Shown: piece by piece, positions 25,104 to 33,555 of the stretch
Layout of the letters: every line of letters starts with the position of its first letter
Numbering within the stretch: the first letter of the stretch is position 1
NCBI RefSeq assembly: GCF_001813675.1
Contig: NZ_KV813662.1
Coordinates: 1-64,000 of the forward strand
DNA: 64,000 nt
Origin: Streptococcus sp. HMSC078D09
GTDB taxonomy: Bacteria; Bacillota; Bacilli; Lactobacillales; Streptococcaceae
Reading direction: 5' to 3'
Position numbers and translations under genes: made by a program
Notes under the pieces: model-generated
Told to the model about the DNA's origin: nothing
Databases searched by the model: none
What the model saw: the letters and a program-made list of their open reading frames with translations, nothing else

Positions 25104-26512
25104 GTTAATCCATCTAAGCCTCCTGCGGAATGTCCGCCTGTTAGTTTACTACGTGCAATGGCGCGTGAGTTTTCTAGTAATGAGGAGCCTTTCTGAAGAG
25201 AGGTAAAGCCAAATTGATCCCGAATGCGGTCAATGGTCTGCTGAAGTTTCTCCTCTTTTTCCAGGGTTACTGGGTCATCAAAGAGAGAAAAGAGTTGAAG
25301 AGACTCTTCGACAAGTTCTCCATAAAAAACGCCGATCTGCCGAATGGCGCCTCCTTCGTACTTGGAGCGAAAGAGCCGCAGAACCGTATCGGATAAAACC
25401 TTGGTGGATTGGGTAGGCTCAATCTTTTGCTGGCAGTGAATGGACGGAAGTCCCTCGATTTTGGAGTAGGAGGCATGAATGGAGACCAGTTGGGTCTTCT
25501 TTTTTTTCCGTCGCAAGCGAATAGCCACCTGTTCAGCCATCTCCCGAAACACCAGTTCAATGTCGGCTTGTAGATGGTAGTCAAAGGGCAAGATTTGAGA
25601 GTTACCAATGCCTCGTGATTTCGGACGATAAGGCTTGTGGACATTGCTTTCATCAATACCATGAGCATGGAACCAAAGTTGCAGACCCATGACTCCGAAT
25701 TCTTTCTTTAAGAGATCTGGGTGAGCTTGAGCCAGTTCGGCAATAGACGTGATCCCGATCTTTTGCAATCGCTTTTCAGTACGACGTCCAATGCCCCAAA
25801 AATCAGTAAGCTGGGGCAGTTTCCAGACCTTGCTTTCTACATCTTCATAAGACCAATTGGAGCGCATATTTCGGCAATGCTTGGCTTCATTGTCCAAGGC
25901 TAGCTTGGCAAGAAGGGGATTGGCATTGCTGAGGCCGATGGTAGAGTAGATTCCAGTTTCCTGCCAGATCCTTTTTTGGATCCTGGCAGAAAGGAGATCC
26001 AGTTTCTCCTTTCGAGAGAGGGAGGAATCTGGAATAAAATAATTTAAAGAAGAAGTCAGATCGATAAAGCCTTCGTCAATCGAGTAAGGGAAAATATCAT
26101 CTGGTGCCGCAAATTCCTGAAAGACTTTTTGAATCTCCATATTGACCTGAATGTAGGCATTCATCCGTGGTGGCACAATCAGGGTCCTCTTAGCCCAGGA
26201 TTCAATGGATGCAATAAAGACTGGATCTGTGGGCAATCCTTGCTTTTTAGCGGCGTAGCTATTAAATTTTCTGGTTTTGAGGTCAAAAGGTAGGTCGTAG
26301 CTACGGCTGACATTTTTCTTGCCGAAGACTTGTTTGAAAACGGGAGAGCTCGCCAAAATCAGGCCGGCTGAATTGTCGCTCCGACTCATGACGCAAAGGG
26401 AAGTCGTCAAGGGGTTGAGCCCCAGACGGACACATTCACAGCTAGCATAAAAACTTTTCATATCCACAAAAGCAATATCAGAATGAGGCTCACGTGAATA
26501 ATCAAATAGCAT
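25100..26512 (-). CDS. Y-family DNA polymerase, UvrX/UmuC type
   Basis: A 470-residue translesion polymerase. Catalytic residues can be seen: D17 in 'FVDMKSFYASCE' and the acidic pair in 'YSIDEGFIDL' (about 136-145). 'GIGRRTEKRLQKIG' is the helix-hairpin-helix, followed by the little-finger domain. The form is the plasmid/chromosomal UvrX type of Gram-positives rather than DinB. It lies 2 bp after the HdiR-like regulator gene and upstream of the YolD-like gene, so the cassette is probably induced by DNA damage. Confidence 0.92.
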   Translation of the reverse strand: MLFDYSREPHSDIAFVDMKSFYASCECVRLGLNPLTTSLCVMSRSDNSAGLILASSPVFKQVFGKKNVSRSYDLPFDLKTRKFNSYAAKKQGLPTDPVFIASIESWAKRTLIVPPRMNAYIQVNMEIQKVFQEFAAPDDIFPYSIDEGFIDLTSSLNYFIPDSSLSRKEKLDLLSARIQKRIWQETGIYSTIGLSNANPLLAKLALDNEAKHCRNMRSNWSYEDVESKVWKLPQLTDFWGIGRRTEKRLQKIGITSIAELAQAHPDLLKKEFGVMGLQLWFHAHGIDESNVHKPYRPKSRGIGNSQILPFDYHLQADIELVFREMAEQVAIRLRRKKKKTQLVSIHASYSKIEGLPSIHCQQKIEPTQSTKVLSDTVLRLFRSKYEGGAIRQIGVFYGELVEESLQLFSLFDDPVTLEKEEKLQQTIDRIRDQFGFTSLQKGSSLLENSRAIARSKLTGGHSAGGLDGLT

Positions 26513-26514
26513 AT

Positions 26515-27192
26515 TTAAACCTCGAGTGGAAGAAAATGCCCGACTACAATGCCGACGATTTTGGGCTCGTCTTCATAGGGAGCAAATAAATCGTCGTAAT
26601 CAGGGTTGATGGATTCTAAGCGCAAGCCCTCCGCTTCCCGATAGACTTTCTTGATGTAGGTTTTTCCATTCCAGATGAGGGCGTAGACAGCCCCATCATA
26701 GTCAAAGCCAGTCTGCTTCATGAGGGCAACAGAGCCATTGGGATAAAGAGGTTCCATCGAATCTCCGGATACCCAAGAAGCGAAATCGTGCTGGATCTCT
26801 TGATCAAAATAGACAGTTTCATAGTCCGTTTCGTTGTCATAAAAGGTGTGTCCTAAACCGGCTGCTAGTTCAATCGAAAGAACCTTATAAGCAGTCAAGG
26901 AAACAACTTTTTGCTGCTGTTCCAATAACTGGCTGGCCAACTGGTCGACTTTCTTTTGATGAGGTGGGGTTAATAAAGGGTAGGTGTAGAGTGCGGAGTC
27001 TTTGTTAATAAAGTAGTCCTCTTTAACGGAGAGGCGCTTGGCCAACCTCCTGAGATTTTTTTCGTGTGGCTCCGATAAGCCATTCTCCCAACTGGAGTAA
27101 GTCTTGCGAGAAATCTTGAGATCCTCGTAGACATCTGCTTGGGTCAAGCCTTTTTCCAGGCGTCTTTCTTTTAGTTTTTTTGCATCAAACAT
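26515..27192 (-). CDS. hdiR: HdiR/LexA-like self-cleaving repressor (XRE + S24 peptidase)
   Basis: A 225-residue regulator. An XRE helix-turn-helix covers about 6-58 ('LTQADVYEDLKISRKTYSSW') and an S24 peptidase domain follows. Its likely cleavage site is A111-G112 in 'LAAGLGH', the nucleophile S145 is in 'SGDSMEPLY' and the general base is K181 in 'YIKKV'. The start at 27192 follows AGGAG on the minus strand; an upstream in-frame start at 27258 lies within the promoter. In lactococci and streptococci HdiR is cleaved after RecA activation and controls damage genes; the same is expected here. Confidence 0.9.
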   Translation of the reverse strand: MFDAKKLKERRLEKGLTQADVYEDLKISRKTYSSWENGLSEPHEKNLRRLAKRLSVKEDYFINKDSALYTYPLLTPPHQKKVDQLASQLLEQQQKVVSLTAYKVLSIELAAGLGHTFYDNETDYETVYFDQEIQHDFASWVSGDSMEPLYPNGSVALMKQTGFDYDGAVYALIWNGKTYIKKVYREAEGLRLESINPDYDDLFAPYEDEPKIVGIVVGHFLPLEV

Positions 27193-27206
27193 GTCGCTTC
27201 TCCTAT

Positions 27207-27225
27207 GTAACGTTTTAAAAGTTAC
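27207..27225 (-). promoter_or_regulatory. Putative operator of the HdiR-like repressor
   Basis: The 19-bp imperfect palindrome GTAAC-GTTTTAAAA-GTTAC has one mismatched pair. It lies between the repressor start codon and a minus-strand promoter (TTGCAA, 17 bp, TAAACT), so a bound repressor would block its own operon. Confidence 0.65.
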
Positions 27226-27291
27226 GTATAGTTTATCAAAAATGAATCCTTTTTGCAAGAGAAAAATTCAGTTGAAAACGAATGAAAAGAC

Positions 27292-27319
27292 TTGATTTTG
27301 ATTGAAAAAAGAGTATAAT
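27292..27319 (+). promoter_or_regulatory. Promoter of asnA
   Basis: TTGATT, a 16-bp spacer and a perfect TATAAT, 32 bp before the asnA start. Confidence 0.7.
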
Positions 27320-27351
27320 CATTTCTAAAATGTCTATAAATGAGGAACTAT

Positions 27352-28344
27352 ATGAAAAAAAGTTTTATCCACCAACAAAAAGAAATTTCGTTTGTTAAAA
27401 CGACGTTTACGCAGTATTTAAAAGATAAATTGGACATCATTGAAGTCCAAGGACCGATTTTGAGCAAGGTCGGAGACGGGATGCAGGATAACCTTTCTGG
27501 GATTGAACATCCGGTATCTGTAAAGGTCCTTCAAATTCCTGATGAGACTTATGAAGTCGTGCATTCACTTGCAAAATGGAAACGCCATACCTTGGCACGT
27601 TTTGGTTTTGGCGAAGGAGAAGGTCTCTTTGTCCATATGAAGGCTCTTCGTCCAGATGAAGATTCGCTAGATGCCATCCACTCTGTTTATGTAGACCAAT
27701 GGGACTGGGAAAAAGTCATCCCAAATGGTCAACGCAACATCGCCTACCTCAAGGAAACGGTTGAAAAAATCTACAAGGCGATTCGTTTAACAGAACTAGC
27801 AGTAGAGGCGCGCTATGATATTGAGTCAGTTCTTCCAAAACAAATTACCTTCGTTCACACAGAAGAATTGGTGGAACGCTACCCAGATTTAACTCCAAAA
27901 GAGCGTGAAAATGCCATTGCCAAAGAATTCGGAGCCGTTTTCTTGATCGGGATTGGTGGAGAGCTTGCAGATGGCAAACCACACGATGGACGTGCCCCTG
28001 ACTATGATGACTGGACAACTGAGTCTGAAAATGGCTACAAGGGCTTGAATGGTGATATCCTCGTCTGGAATGACGTTCTAGGTTCAGCCTTTGAGTTGTC
28101 TTCAATGGGGATCCGTGTCGATGAAGATACGCTTCGCCGTCAAGTTGCGATTACAGGGGACGAGGATCGTCTCCAATTAGAGTGGCACAAGGCCTTGTTA
28201 AATGGTCTCTTCCCACTCACGATTGGTGGAGGGATTGGACAATCTCGTTTGGCTATGTTCTTACTTCGTAAGAAACATATCGGTGAAGTCCAAACCAGTG
28301 TCTGGCCTCAATCTGTCCGCGATGAATATGAAAATATCCTATAA
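27352..28344 (+). CDS. asnA: Aspartate-ammonia ligase (asparagine synthetase A)
   Basis: A 330-residue AsnA, the usual length. It makes asparagine from aspartate, ammonia and ATP and has a class II synthetase fold. Recognisable segments are '[14 protein letters not shown]', '[14 protein letters not shown]' (about 82-95) and the C-terminal '[18 protein letters not shown]'. The ATG at 27352 follows TGAGGAA; an in-frame ATG at 27340 lies before the ribosome binding site. It is a monocistronic unit with its own promoter and terminator. Confidence 0.96.
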   Translation: MKKSFIHQQKEISFVKTTFTQYLKDKLDIIEVQGPILSKVGDGMQDNLSGIEHPVSVKVLQIPDETYEVVHSLAKWKRHTLARFGFGEGEGLFVHMKALRPDEDSLDAIHSVYVDQWDWEKVIPNGQRNIAYLKETVEKIYKAIRLTELAVEARYDIESVLPKQITFVHTEELVERYPDLTPKERENAIAKEFGAVFLIGIGGELADGKPHDGRAPDYDDWTTESENGYKGLNGDILVWNDVLGSAFELSSMGIRVDEDTLRRQVAITGDEDRLQLEWHKALLNGLFPLTIGGGIGQSRLAMFLLRKKHIGEVQTSVWPQSVRDEYENIL

Positions 28345-28350
28345 GGAAAG

Positions 28351-28382
28351 AAAGAGTCGAGCAGAGTGCTCGGCTCTTTTAA
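28351..28382 (+). terminator. Terminator of asnA
   Basis: The long stem AAAGAG-CGAGCA/TGCTCG-CTCTTT with a GAG loop and a T-run. A single T/G pair interrupts the helix. Confidence 0.85.
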
Positions 28383-28424
28383 TTGTCGCTTGACCATATC
28401 AAATCGCAATTTTCTGATTTTTTT

Positions 28425-28433
28425 TGGTATAAT
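28425..28433 (+). promoter_or_regulatory. Extended -10 promoter of rsmD (leaderless candidate)
   Basis: TGGTATAAT (TG-G-TATAAT) ends exactly 7 nt before the rsmD ATG at 28441, so transcription should begin at or next to the start codon. There is no ribosome binding site in the gap (GGTCCCT). Confidence 0.6.
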
Positions 28434-28440
28434 GGTCCCT

Positions 28441-28980
28441 ATGAAAATAGTATCTGGAACCTATGGGGGACGCCCCCTCAAAACACTTGAAGGAAAAACA
28501 ACCAGGCCGACTTCTGATAAGGTCAGAGGGGCCATGTTCAATATGATTGGTCCTTACTTTGATGGTGGAAGAGTGCTGGATCTCTATGCTGGAAGCGGTG
28601 GGCTCTCTATCGAAGCAGTTTCTCGAGGCATGTCAGAGGCTGTTCTAGTAGAAAGAGATCGTAGAGCGCAGGAGATTGTAGCAGCCAATATTGCCATGAC
28701 CAAGGAAAAGGAACGATTTCAACTGCTAAAAATGGAGGCCAAGCAAGCCTTGGGGCTTCTAACGGGTACCTTTGATTTGGTGTTTTTGGATCCTCCTTAT
28801 GCCAAGGAAGAGATTGTCCGCGACATCGAAACCTTGTGCGAGCGTCAACTCTTGTCAGAGGACATCATGATTGTGTGTGAAACCGATAAACACGTAGAAC
28901 TTCCTGAGGAAATCGGACAAGTGGGAATCTGGAAAGAAAAAATCTATGGAATTAGTAAGGTAACAGTATATGTCAGATAG
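28441..28980 (+). CDS. rsmD: 16S rRNA (guanine(966)-N2)-methyltransferase RsmD
   Basis: A 179-residue RsmD. N-terminal '[13 protein letters not shown]' and '[15 protein letters not shown]', SAM site '[19 protein letters not shown]' (about 43-61) and the catalytic '[10 protein letters not shown]' (about 116-125) are all present. The start at 28441 matches the family; the reading is open further upstream but through terminator and promoter sequence. It overlaps coaD by 11 bp. Confidence 0.95.
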   Translation: MKIVSGTYGGRPLKTLEGKTTRPTSDKVRGAMFNMIGPYFDGGRVLDLYAGSGGLSIEAVSRGMSEAVLVERDRRAQEIVAANIAMTKEKERFQLLKMEAKQALGLLTGTFDLVFLDPPYAKEEIVRDIETLCERQLLSEDIMIVCETDKHVELPEEIGQVGIWKEKIYGISKVTVYVR

Positions 28981-29458
28981 AAATGGATTGTTTACAGGAT
29001 CGTTTGATCCGATTACCATTGGGCATGTGCAATTGATCGAGCGAGCTAGTCGCTTGTTTGACCGTGTCTATGTCGGAATTTTTTATAATCCGGAAAAAGT
29101 CGGACTCTTTTCCATTGAGCAGCGCGTGCGCATGGTGGAAGGGGCCTTGGCTCATTTGAAAAATGTTGAAATTGTGACGTCAACTCAAGAATTGGCTGTG
29201 ACAGTGGCGCGCAATCTTGGCGTGGTGACCTTGATCCGGGGCTTGCGCAATGCACAGGATCTGGTATACGAAGCCAATATGGATTATTTTAATCACCAGT
29301 TGGCGCCTGAATTGGAGACTATTTATCTCTATGCCCAGCCTCCTTACCAGGCCATTAGTTCAACGCGTATTCGAGAGTTGCTGGCTTTTCAGCAGGATAT
29401 CTCACCTTATGTCCCAGAGAGTGTAATGGAGGAAATCAAAGATGACACAAGCGAATAA
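28970..29458 (+). CDS. coaD: Phosphopantetheine adenylyltransferase
   Basis: A 162-residue enzyme that forms dephospho-CoA from 4'-phosphopantetheine and ATP. '[18 protein letters not shown]' (about 9-26, with the TxGH motif) and the C-terminal '[12 protein letters not shown]' are diagnostic. It overlaps rsmD at its start and sepM at its end, so the three genes are one operon. Confidence 0.96.
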   Translation: MSDRNGLFTGSFDPITIGHVQLIERASRLFDRVYVGIFYNPEKVGLFSIEQRVRMVEGALAHLKNVEIVTSTQELAVTVARNLGVVTLIRGLRNAQDLVYEANMDYFNHQLAPELETIYLYAQPPYQAISSTRIRELLAFQQDISPYVPESVMEEIKDDTSE

Positions 29459-30524
29459 ACCAAGCTTGACCCCTAAAAAGAAAAAAGGCCGATTGAAAGA
29501 ATACCGATGGCCGATTGCAGGCGTTCTCTTCTTGCTCCTCTTGCTAGCTGCTTTTGTGATTCGCCTTCCCTATTATATTGAAATGCCAGGAACGGCAGAA
29601 GACATTCGATCCGTCATGACAGTCGATGGAAAAATGGATACCAAATCAGGATCTTATGACTTTGTAACCGTAGCAGTGAAAGAAGCGACCCCGGCTGATT
29701 TGATCTATGCTTGGGCGACCCCTTTTACAGATATCTACTCTGCCAAGGATATGACAGGCGGTAGTTCGAGCCAAGAATTTACGCGGATTAACCAATTCTA
29801 TATGGAAACCTCGCAAAATATGGCCATCTACCAAGGGTTAAAGACAGCTGGAAAAGAAACCCAGATGGACTTTCTTGGTGTTTATGTCATGCAGGTAGCA
29901 GATGACTCGACCTTTAAGGGAATCTTGAACATTGCGGATACCGTCACCGGTGTGAATGGCAAGACCTTTAAGAGTTCCAAAGAATTGATTGACTATGTCG
30001 GTTCTCAAAAAATTGGCGATCCCGTTTCAGTGACCTATATTGAGGATGGACAAACCAAGACCGCAGACGGAAAAATCATCAAATTGTCCAACGGGAAAAA
30101 CGGAATCGGGATTAGCCTGATCGACCGGACTGAAGCCAAAGGCGATGTTCCTGTCCAGTTTGCGACTCAAGGAATTGGTGGACCAAGTGCCGGTATGATG
30201 TTTAGCCTAGCCATCTACACTCAAGTGGCTGATCCAGATCTTCGTCAGGGACGCCATATTGCAGGGACAGGAACTATTAACCAAGATGGAACGGTTGGTG
30301 ATATCGGTGGGATTGACAAGAAAGTCGTCGCAGCCGATAAAGAAGGAGCAGAAATTTTCTTTGCCCCTAATAACCCTGTTTCCAAAGAAGAAAAGAAAGC
30401 CAATCCCAAGGCCAAATCAAACTATGAAACAGCTAAAGAAGCAGCGAAACAAATTCATTCGAAGATGAAAATTGTCCCCGTCAAGACCCTTCAAGACGCT
30501 ATTGATTATTTGAAGAAGAAGTAG
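29442..30524 (+). CDS. sepM: SepM family pheromone-processing serine protease (PDZ + Lon-type)
   Basis: A 360-residue membrane-anchored protease. A single N-terminal membrane segment (about 24-43) follows a Lys-rich start. A PDZ domain covers about 140-210 ('[21 protein letters not shown]'). The Lon-type S16 domain has the nucleophile serine in 'GGPSAGMM' (near 249) and the lysine in 'IDKKVVAA' (near 294). In S. mutans SepM trims the CSP peptide outside the cell, so this homologue may process a peptide pheromone. Confidence 0.92.
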   Translation: MTQANKPSLTPKKKKGRLKEYRWPIAGVLFLLLLLAAFVIRLPYYIEMPGTAEDIRSVMTVDGKMDTKSGSYDFVTVAVKEATPADLIYAWATPFTDIYSAKDMTGGSSSQEFTRINQFYMETSQNMAIYQGLKTAGKETQMDFLGVYVMQVADDSTFKGILNIADTVTGVNGKTFKSSKELIDYVGSQKIGDPVSVTYIEDGQTKTADGKIIKLSNGKNGIGISLIDRTEAKGDVPVQFATQGIGGPSAGMMFSLAIYTQVADPDLRQGRHIAGTGTINQDGTVGDIGGIDKKVVAADKEGAEIFFAPNNPVSKEEKKANPKAKSNYETAKEAAKQIHSKMKIVPVKTLQDAIDYLKKK

Positions 30525-30544
30525 AAGTATCTTGCTAGATCAGT

Positions 30545-30649
30545 CTCGTACTTGAAAGTACGAGGTAGAGTTGGCAGATAGGAAGATTCACCTTCTAATC
30601 AAATTCAAGTTTTTGCTTATCAATCTCTCTATTTTTAGAGGGATTTTTT
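30545..30649 (+). terminator. Hairpin plus terminator after sepM
   Basis: A first hairpin CTCGTACT-TGAA-AGTACGAG (30545-30564) has no T-run. A second, AATCTCTCT/AGAGGGATT (30622-30645, one T/G pair), is followed by TTTTTT and is the terminator proper. Confidence 0.75.
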
Positions 30650-30686
30650 CTTTATACTGGTATCAGAAAGAAAGGGAGGTAGTGAA

Positions 30687-31397
30687 ATGATTCAAACCAG
30701 TTTGTTTTCCATTTCAGTATTCTTAGCGGGAGTTCTATCCTTTTTCTCCCCATGTATTTTGCCACTGATGCCAGTCTATGTAGGGATTCTATTGGATTCT
30801 GAACGTGTGAAAACTGTTCGGATTTTTGGAAGAGATATTTCTTGGTATGGCTTGGTGAAAACTCTTTGTTTTATCGCAGGTCTATCAACTGTTTTCCTGA
30901 TTCTAGGATACGGTGCAGGGGCCCTTGGGCAGGTGCTTTATGCTCCATGGTTTCGCTATCTGCTAGGAGGGATTGTGATCTTATTAGGGATTCACCAAAT
31001 GGAAGTGATCAATCTGAGACAACTCCAAAAACAAAAGACCATCCAACTCAAAAAGAATCGGGAGCGCAATGAATTCTTCAATGCTTTTCTGATAGGGGTT
31101 ACCTTCAGTTTTGGTTGGACCCCTTGTGTCGGACCAGTTTTGAGTTCTGTTCTAGCCATTGCCGCTTCTGGAGGAGATGGTGCTTTACAAGGTGCCTTCC
31201 TGATGCTGGTCTATACATTAGGGTTGGCGCTACCCTTCTTAGTCTTGGCCTTGGCTTCTAGCTGGGTTCTACAACATTTTGCTAAACTCAAGCCCCACAT
31301 GGGAACCTTGAAAAAAATTGGTGGTGCCCTCATCATCTTGATGGGTATCTTGCTGATGCTTGGAAATCTTAATAGCCTCGCATCTTTGTTTCACTAA
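30687..31397 (+). CDS. ccdA: CcdA family thiol-disulfide electron transporter
   Basis: A 236-residue membrane protein with six hydrophobic segments. Redox cysteines are in 'FFSPCILPLMPVY' (near 24) and 'GWTPCVGPVLSS' (near 149), the two transmembrane cysteines that carry electrons across the membrane. It opens the ccdA-lipoprotein-etrx-msrAB operon and should feed reducing power to the surface thioredoxin-like lipoprotein and MsrAB, as shown for the pneumococcal CcdA1/Etrx1/MsrAB2 system. Confidence 0.95.
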   Translation: MIQTSLFSISVFLAGVLSFFSPCILPLMPVYVGILLDSERVKTVRIFGRDISWYGLVKTLCFIAGLSTVFLILGYGAGALGQVLYAPWFRYLLGGIVILLGIHQMEVINLRQLQKQKTIQLKKNRERNEFFNAFLIGVTFSFGWTPCVGPVLSSVLAIAASGGDGALQGAFLMLVYTLGLALPFLVLALASSWVLQHFAKLKPHMGTLKKIGGALIILMGILLMLGNLNSLASLFH

Positions 31398-31423
31398 TCT
31401 TAAAGGATTAAAGGAGAAAAATC

Positions 31424-31747
31424 ATGAAAAAAATTCTTACACTAACCATTGCTACGCTTAGCCTCGTTACTTTAGCAGCTTGTTCTGGTCAAAAATCGGA
31501 TTCAGATATGAAAAAAACGGACGATAGTAGTATGATGAAGAAGGACGATATGAAGAAGGATGATATGAAGGATTCATCCATGTCCGATGATAAAATGAAA
31601 AAAGAAGACATGAAAGATTCATCTATGATGTCTGACAGCAGTTCTGAAATGAAGGACGATATGAAAAAAGATGAGATGAAATCTAGCGATTCAGAAATGA
31701 AAGACGAAAAGAGTGGATCATCGGATATGAAATCAGACAAGGAATAA
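31424..31747 (+). CDS. Methionine-rich, low-complexity lipoprotein in the msrAB operon
   Basis: A 107-residue predicted lipoprotein. The signal peptide (1-19) ends in the lipobox 'LAAC' with C20. The 88-residue mature chain contains 15 methionines (about 17%) and otherwise almost only D, K, S and E, in degenerate 'DDMKK', 'KDSSM' and 'SEMKDD' repeats. It has no aromatic and no branched aliphatic residues after C20, so it should be disordered and charged. It lies 26 bp after ccdA and 56 bp before etrx, and AAAGGAG precedes the ATG. Its place between the electron donor and the methionine sulfoxide reductase suggests an oxidisable methionine pool; this is inference. Metal binding is the alternative. 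Confidence 0.8.
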   Translation: MKKILTLTIATLSLVTLAACSGQKSDSDMKKTDDSSMMKKDDMKKDDMKDSSMSDDKMKKEDMKDSSMMSDSSSEMKDDMKKDEMKSSDSEMKDEKSGSSDMKSDKE

Positions 31748-31803
31748 AAGAAGGGAGAGGTCATCTGAGGATGACTTTCTCCTTGTTTAAAGAGGTGATA
31801 ATG

Positions 31804-32364
31804 ATGAAAAAATTAGCTTTAGTAGCTGTAGGAATCTTGTGTACTGGACTTTTGGGGGCTTGTTCGAGTAAAGGAATGGCTACTTCCAATAAGGATATGG
31901 GCCAACAAACAGCCAAAGCTGGGGATAGGCAAACATCTGGCAAGAAAGTGAAGGAGTTTAGCCTGCAAGGAGTGGATGGCAAGACCTACCGCTTGTCTGA
32001 TTACAAGGGAAAGAAAGTTTACCTCAAATTTTGGGCTTCCTGGTGCTCTATTTGCTTATCGACATTAGAGGATACCAATGAGTTAGCAAAAGAAGAGGCA
32101 GGTAAGGATTATGTGGTCTTATCCGTTGTAGCTCCAACTTTTAATGGCGAAAAATCAGCAGCAGATTTCAAAAACTGGTACCAGTCTTTGGATTACAAGG
32201 ATTTCCCAGTCTTGCTGGATAGTAAAGGGGAGCTGCTAAAAGAGTATGGGATTCGGTCTTATCCATCGGCACTCTTTATCAATAGTGATGGGACTTTAGC
32301 AAAGAGTCATATTGGCTATATGAATAAAGAGGATATCCTCAAGACCCTAGAGAACATGCAGTAA
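31804..32364 (+). CDS. etrx: Thioredoxin-like (TlpA/Etrx) lipoprotein
   Basis: A 186-residue surface lipoprotein. The signal peptide ends in 'LLGAC' (lipobox) and the TlpA-like domain carries the CxxC centre in 'FWASWCSICLS' (near 80-83). 'YGIRSYPSALFINSDG' holds the cis-proline. In pneumococcus, Etrx proteins pass electrons from CcdA to MsrAB. The start could be 31801 or 31804 (ATGATG); GAGGTG spacing favours the second. msrAB begins 11 bp after its stop. Confidence 0.93.
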   Translation: MKKLALVAVGILCTGLLGACSSKGMATSNKDMGQQTAKAGDRQTSGKKVKEFSLQGVDGKTYRLSDYKGKKVYLKFWASWCSICLSTLEDTNELAKEEAGKDYVVLSVVAPTFNGEKSAADFKNWYQSLDYKDFPVLLDSKGELLKEYGIRSYPSALFINSDGTLAKSHIGYMNKEDILKTLENMQ

Positions 32365-32375
32365 GGAGATAGACA

Positions 32376-33497
32376 ATGGAAACAAAGTGGAAAGTGTTTG
32401 CTATCCTTCTCATTGGCTTATTATCTATTGGTTTCTTTTTCTTTAGTAAGGGATCAAACGGAATGGATCAATCAGAAACAAGCACTGAGATGATTAAAAA
32501 AGCATCGATGAGTCAGACTCCAATAGCCAAAAAGGAAACAAAGGAAACGGTTGATCCAAAGGATCAGCGCGAAATTTATTTGGCTGGTGGTTGCTTCTGG
32601 GGTGTAGAGGAATATTTCTCCCGTGTTCCAGGTGTGATCGATGCTGTATCAGGCTACGCTAATGGAAAGGGAGAAACAACCAAGTATGAATTGGTCCCTC
32701 AAACAGGCCATGCTGAAACAGTTCATATCACTTACAATGTCAAGCAGGTATCTCTGAAAGAATTGCTCCTGCATTATTTCCGGATTATCGACCCAACGTC
32801 GAAGAATCGACAAGGAAATGATCAAGGAACTCAATACCGAACAGGTGTCTATTATGTCTCCCAAGAAGACCTTCCAACTATTAACCAAGTCTTTGAAGAG
32901 GTAGCAAAAAAATACGACAAACCGTTAGCGGTGGAAAAAGAGCCACTGACTAATTTCATCAAGGCTGAGGACTACCACCAGGATTATCTAAAGAAACATC
33001 CGAATGGGTACTGCCATATCGATGTCAATCAGGCTTCTTATCCTGTTATTGATGCTAGTCGCTACTCTAAGCCAAGCGATGAGGAAATCAAAAAGAAGTT
33101 ATCTCCTGAAGAGTATGCGGTGACACAAAAAAATGATACCGAACGGGCCTTCTCCAATCGTTACTGGGATCAGTTTGATGCCGGTATTTATGTAGATGTC
33201 GTGACCGGTGAGCCGCTCTTTTCCTCTAAGGATAAATTTGATTCTGGTTGTGGTTGGCCGAGTTTCAGTCGTCCTATTAGTCCTGATGTGGCAATCTATA
33301 AGGAGGATAAGAGTTTCAATATGACGCGGACAGAAGTTCGGAGCCGTGTGGGAAATTCTCATCTGGGCCATGTTTTTACCGATGGTCCCAAGGAAAAAGG
33401 CGGTCTTCGCTATTGCATCAATAGTTTGTCTATTACCTTCATTCCCAAAGCAGAAATGAAAGAAAAGGGCTACGGTTATTTATTGGACTATGTCTGA
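32376..33497 (+). CDS. msrAB: Membrane-anchored methionine sulfoxide reductase MsrAB
   Basis: A 373-residue fusion with an N-terminal membrane anchor (about 6-24). The MsrA domain has catalytic C73 in '[11 protein letters not shown]', and the MsrB domain has '[10 protein letters not shown]' and the catalytic cysteine in '[11 protein letters not shown]' (near 347). It reduces both S- and R-methionine sulfoxide on the outer face of the membrane. The A-then-B order and anchor match pneumococcal MsrAB2. It is the terminal enzyme of the ccdA-etrx relay and next to the methionine-rich lipoprotein. Confidence 0.96.
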   Translation: METKWKVFAILLIGLLSIGFFFFSKGSNGMDQSETSTEMIKKASMSQTPIAKKETKETVDPKDQREIYLAGGCFWGVEEYFSRVPGVIDAVSGYANGKGETTKYELVPQTGHAETVHITYNVKQVSLKELLLHYFRIIDPTSKNRQGNDQGTQYRTGVYYVSQEDLPTINQVFEEVAKKYDKPLAVEKEPLTNFIKAEDYHQDYLKKHPNGYCHIDVNQASYPVIDASRYSKPSDEEIKKKLSPEEYAVTQKNDTERAFSNRYWDQFDAGIYVDVVTGEPLFSSKDKFDSGCGWPSFSRPISPDVAIYKEDKSFNMTRTEVRSRVGNSHLGHVFTDGPKEKGGLRYCINSLSITFIPKAEMKEKGYGYLLDYV

Positions 33498-33514
33498 GAC
33501 AATTCAGCCCATAA

Positions 33515-33537
33515 TTTGCTATAATAAGTATAGCAAA
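33515..33537 (+). promoter_or_regulatory. Inverted repeat over a -10 before the response regulator gene
   Basis: TTTGCTAT (33515-33522) and ATAGCAAA (33530-33537) form a perfect 8-bp inverted repeat with a 7-nt spacer. A TATAAT lies at 33520-33525 inside it. It may be a promoter-operator for the two-component genes, or a weak hairpin after msrAB. Confidence 0.5.
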
Positions 33538-33555
33538 AACAAGTAGGTGAAAGAC

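Noticed and set aside
31520-31740. CRISPR-like or tandem DNA repeat array
   Set aside because: The repeats are short, degenerate and in frame with the DDMKK protein repeats; there are no spacers.
31489-31764. Minus-strand frame opposite the Met-rich lipoprotein, reading as Ser/Phe/Ile repeats
   Set aside because: Product of the low-complexity repeat on the coding strand; the plus frame has a signal peptide, lipobox and ribosome binding site.
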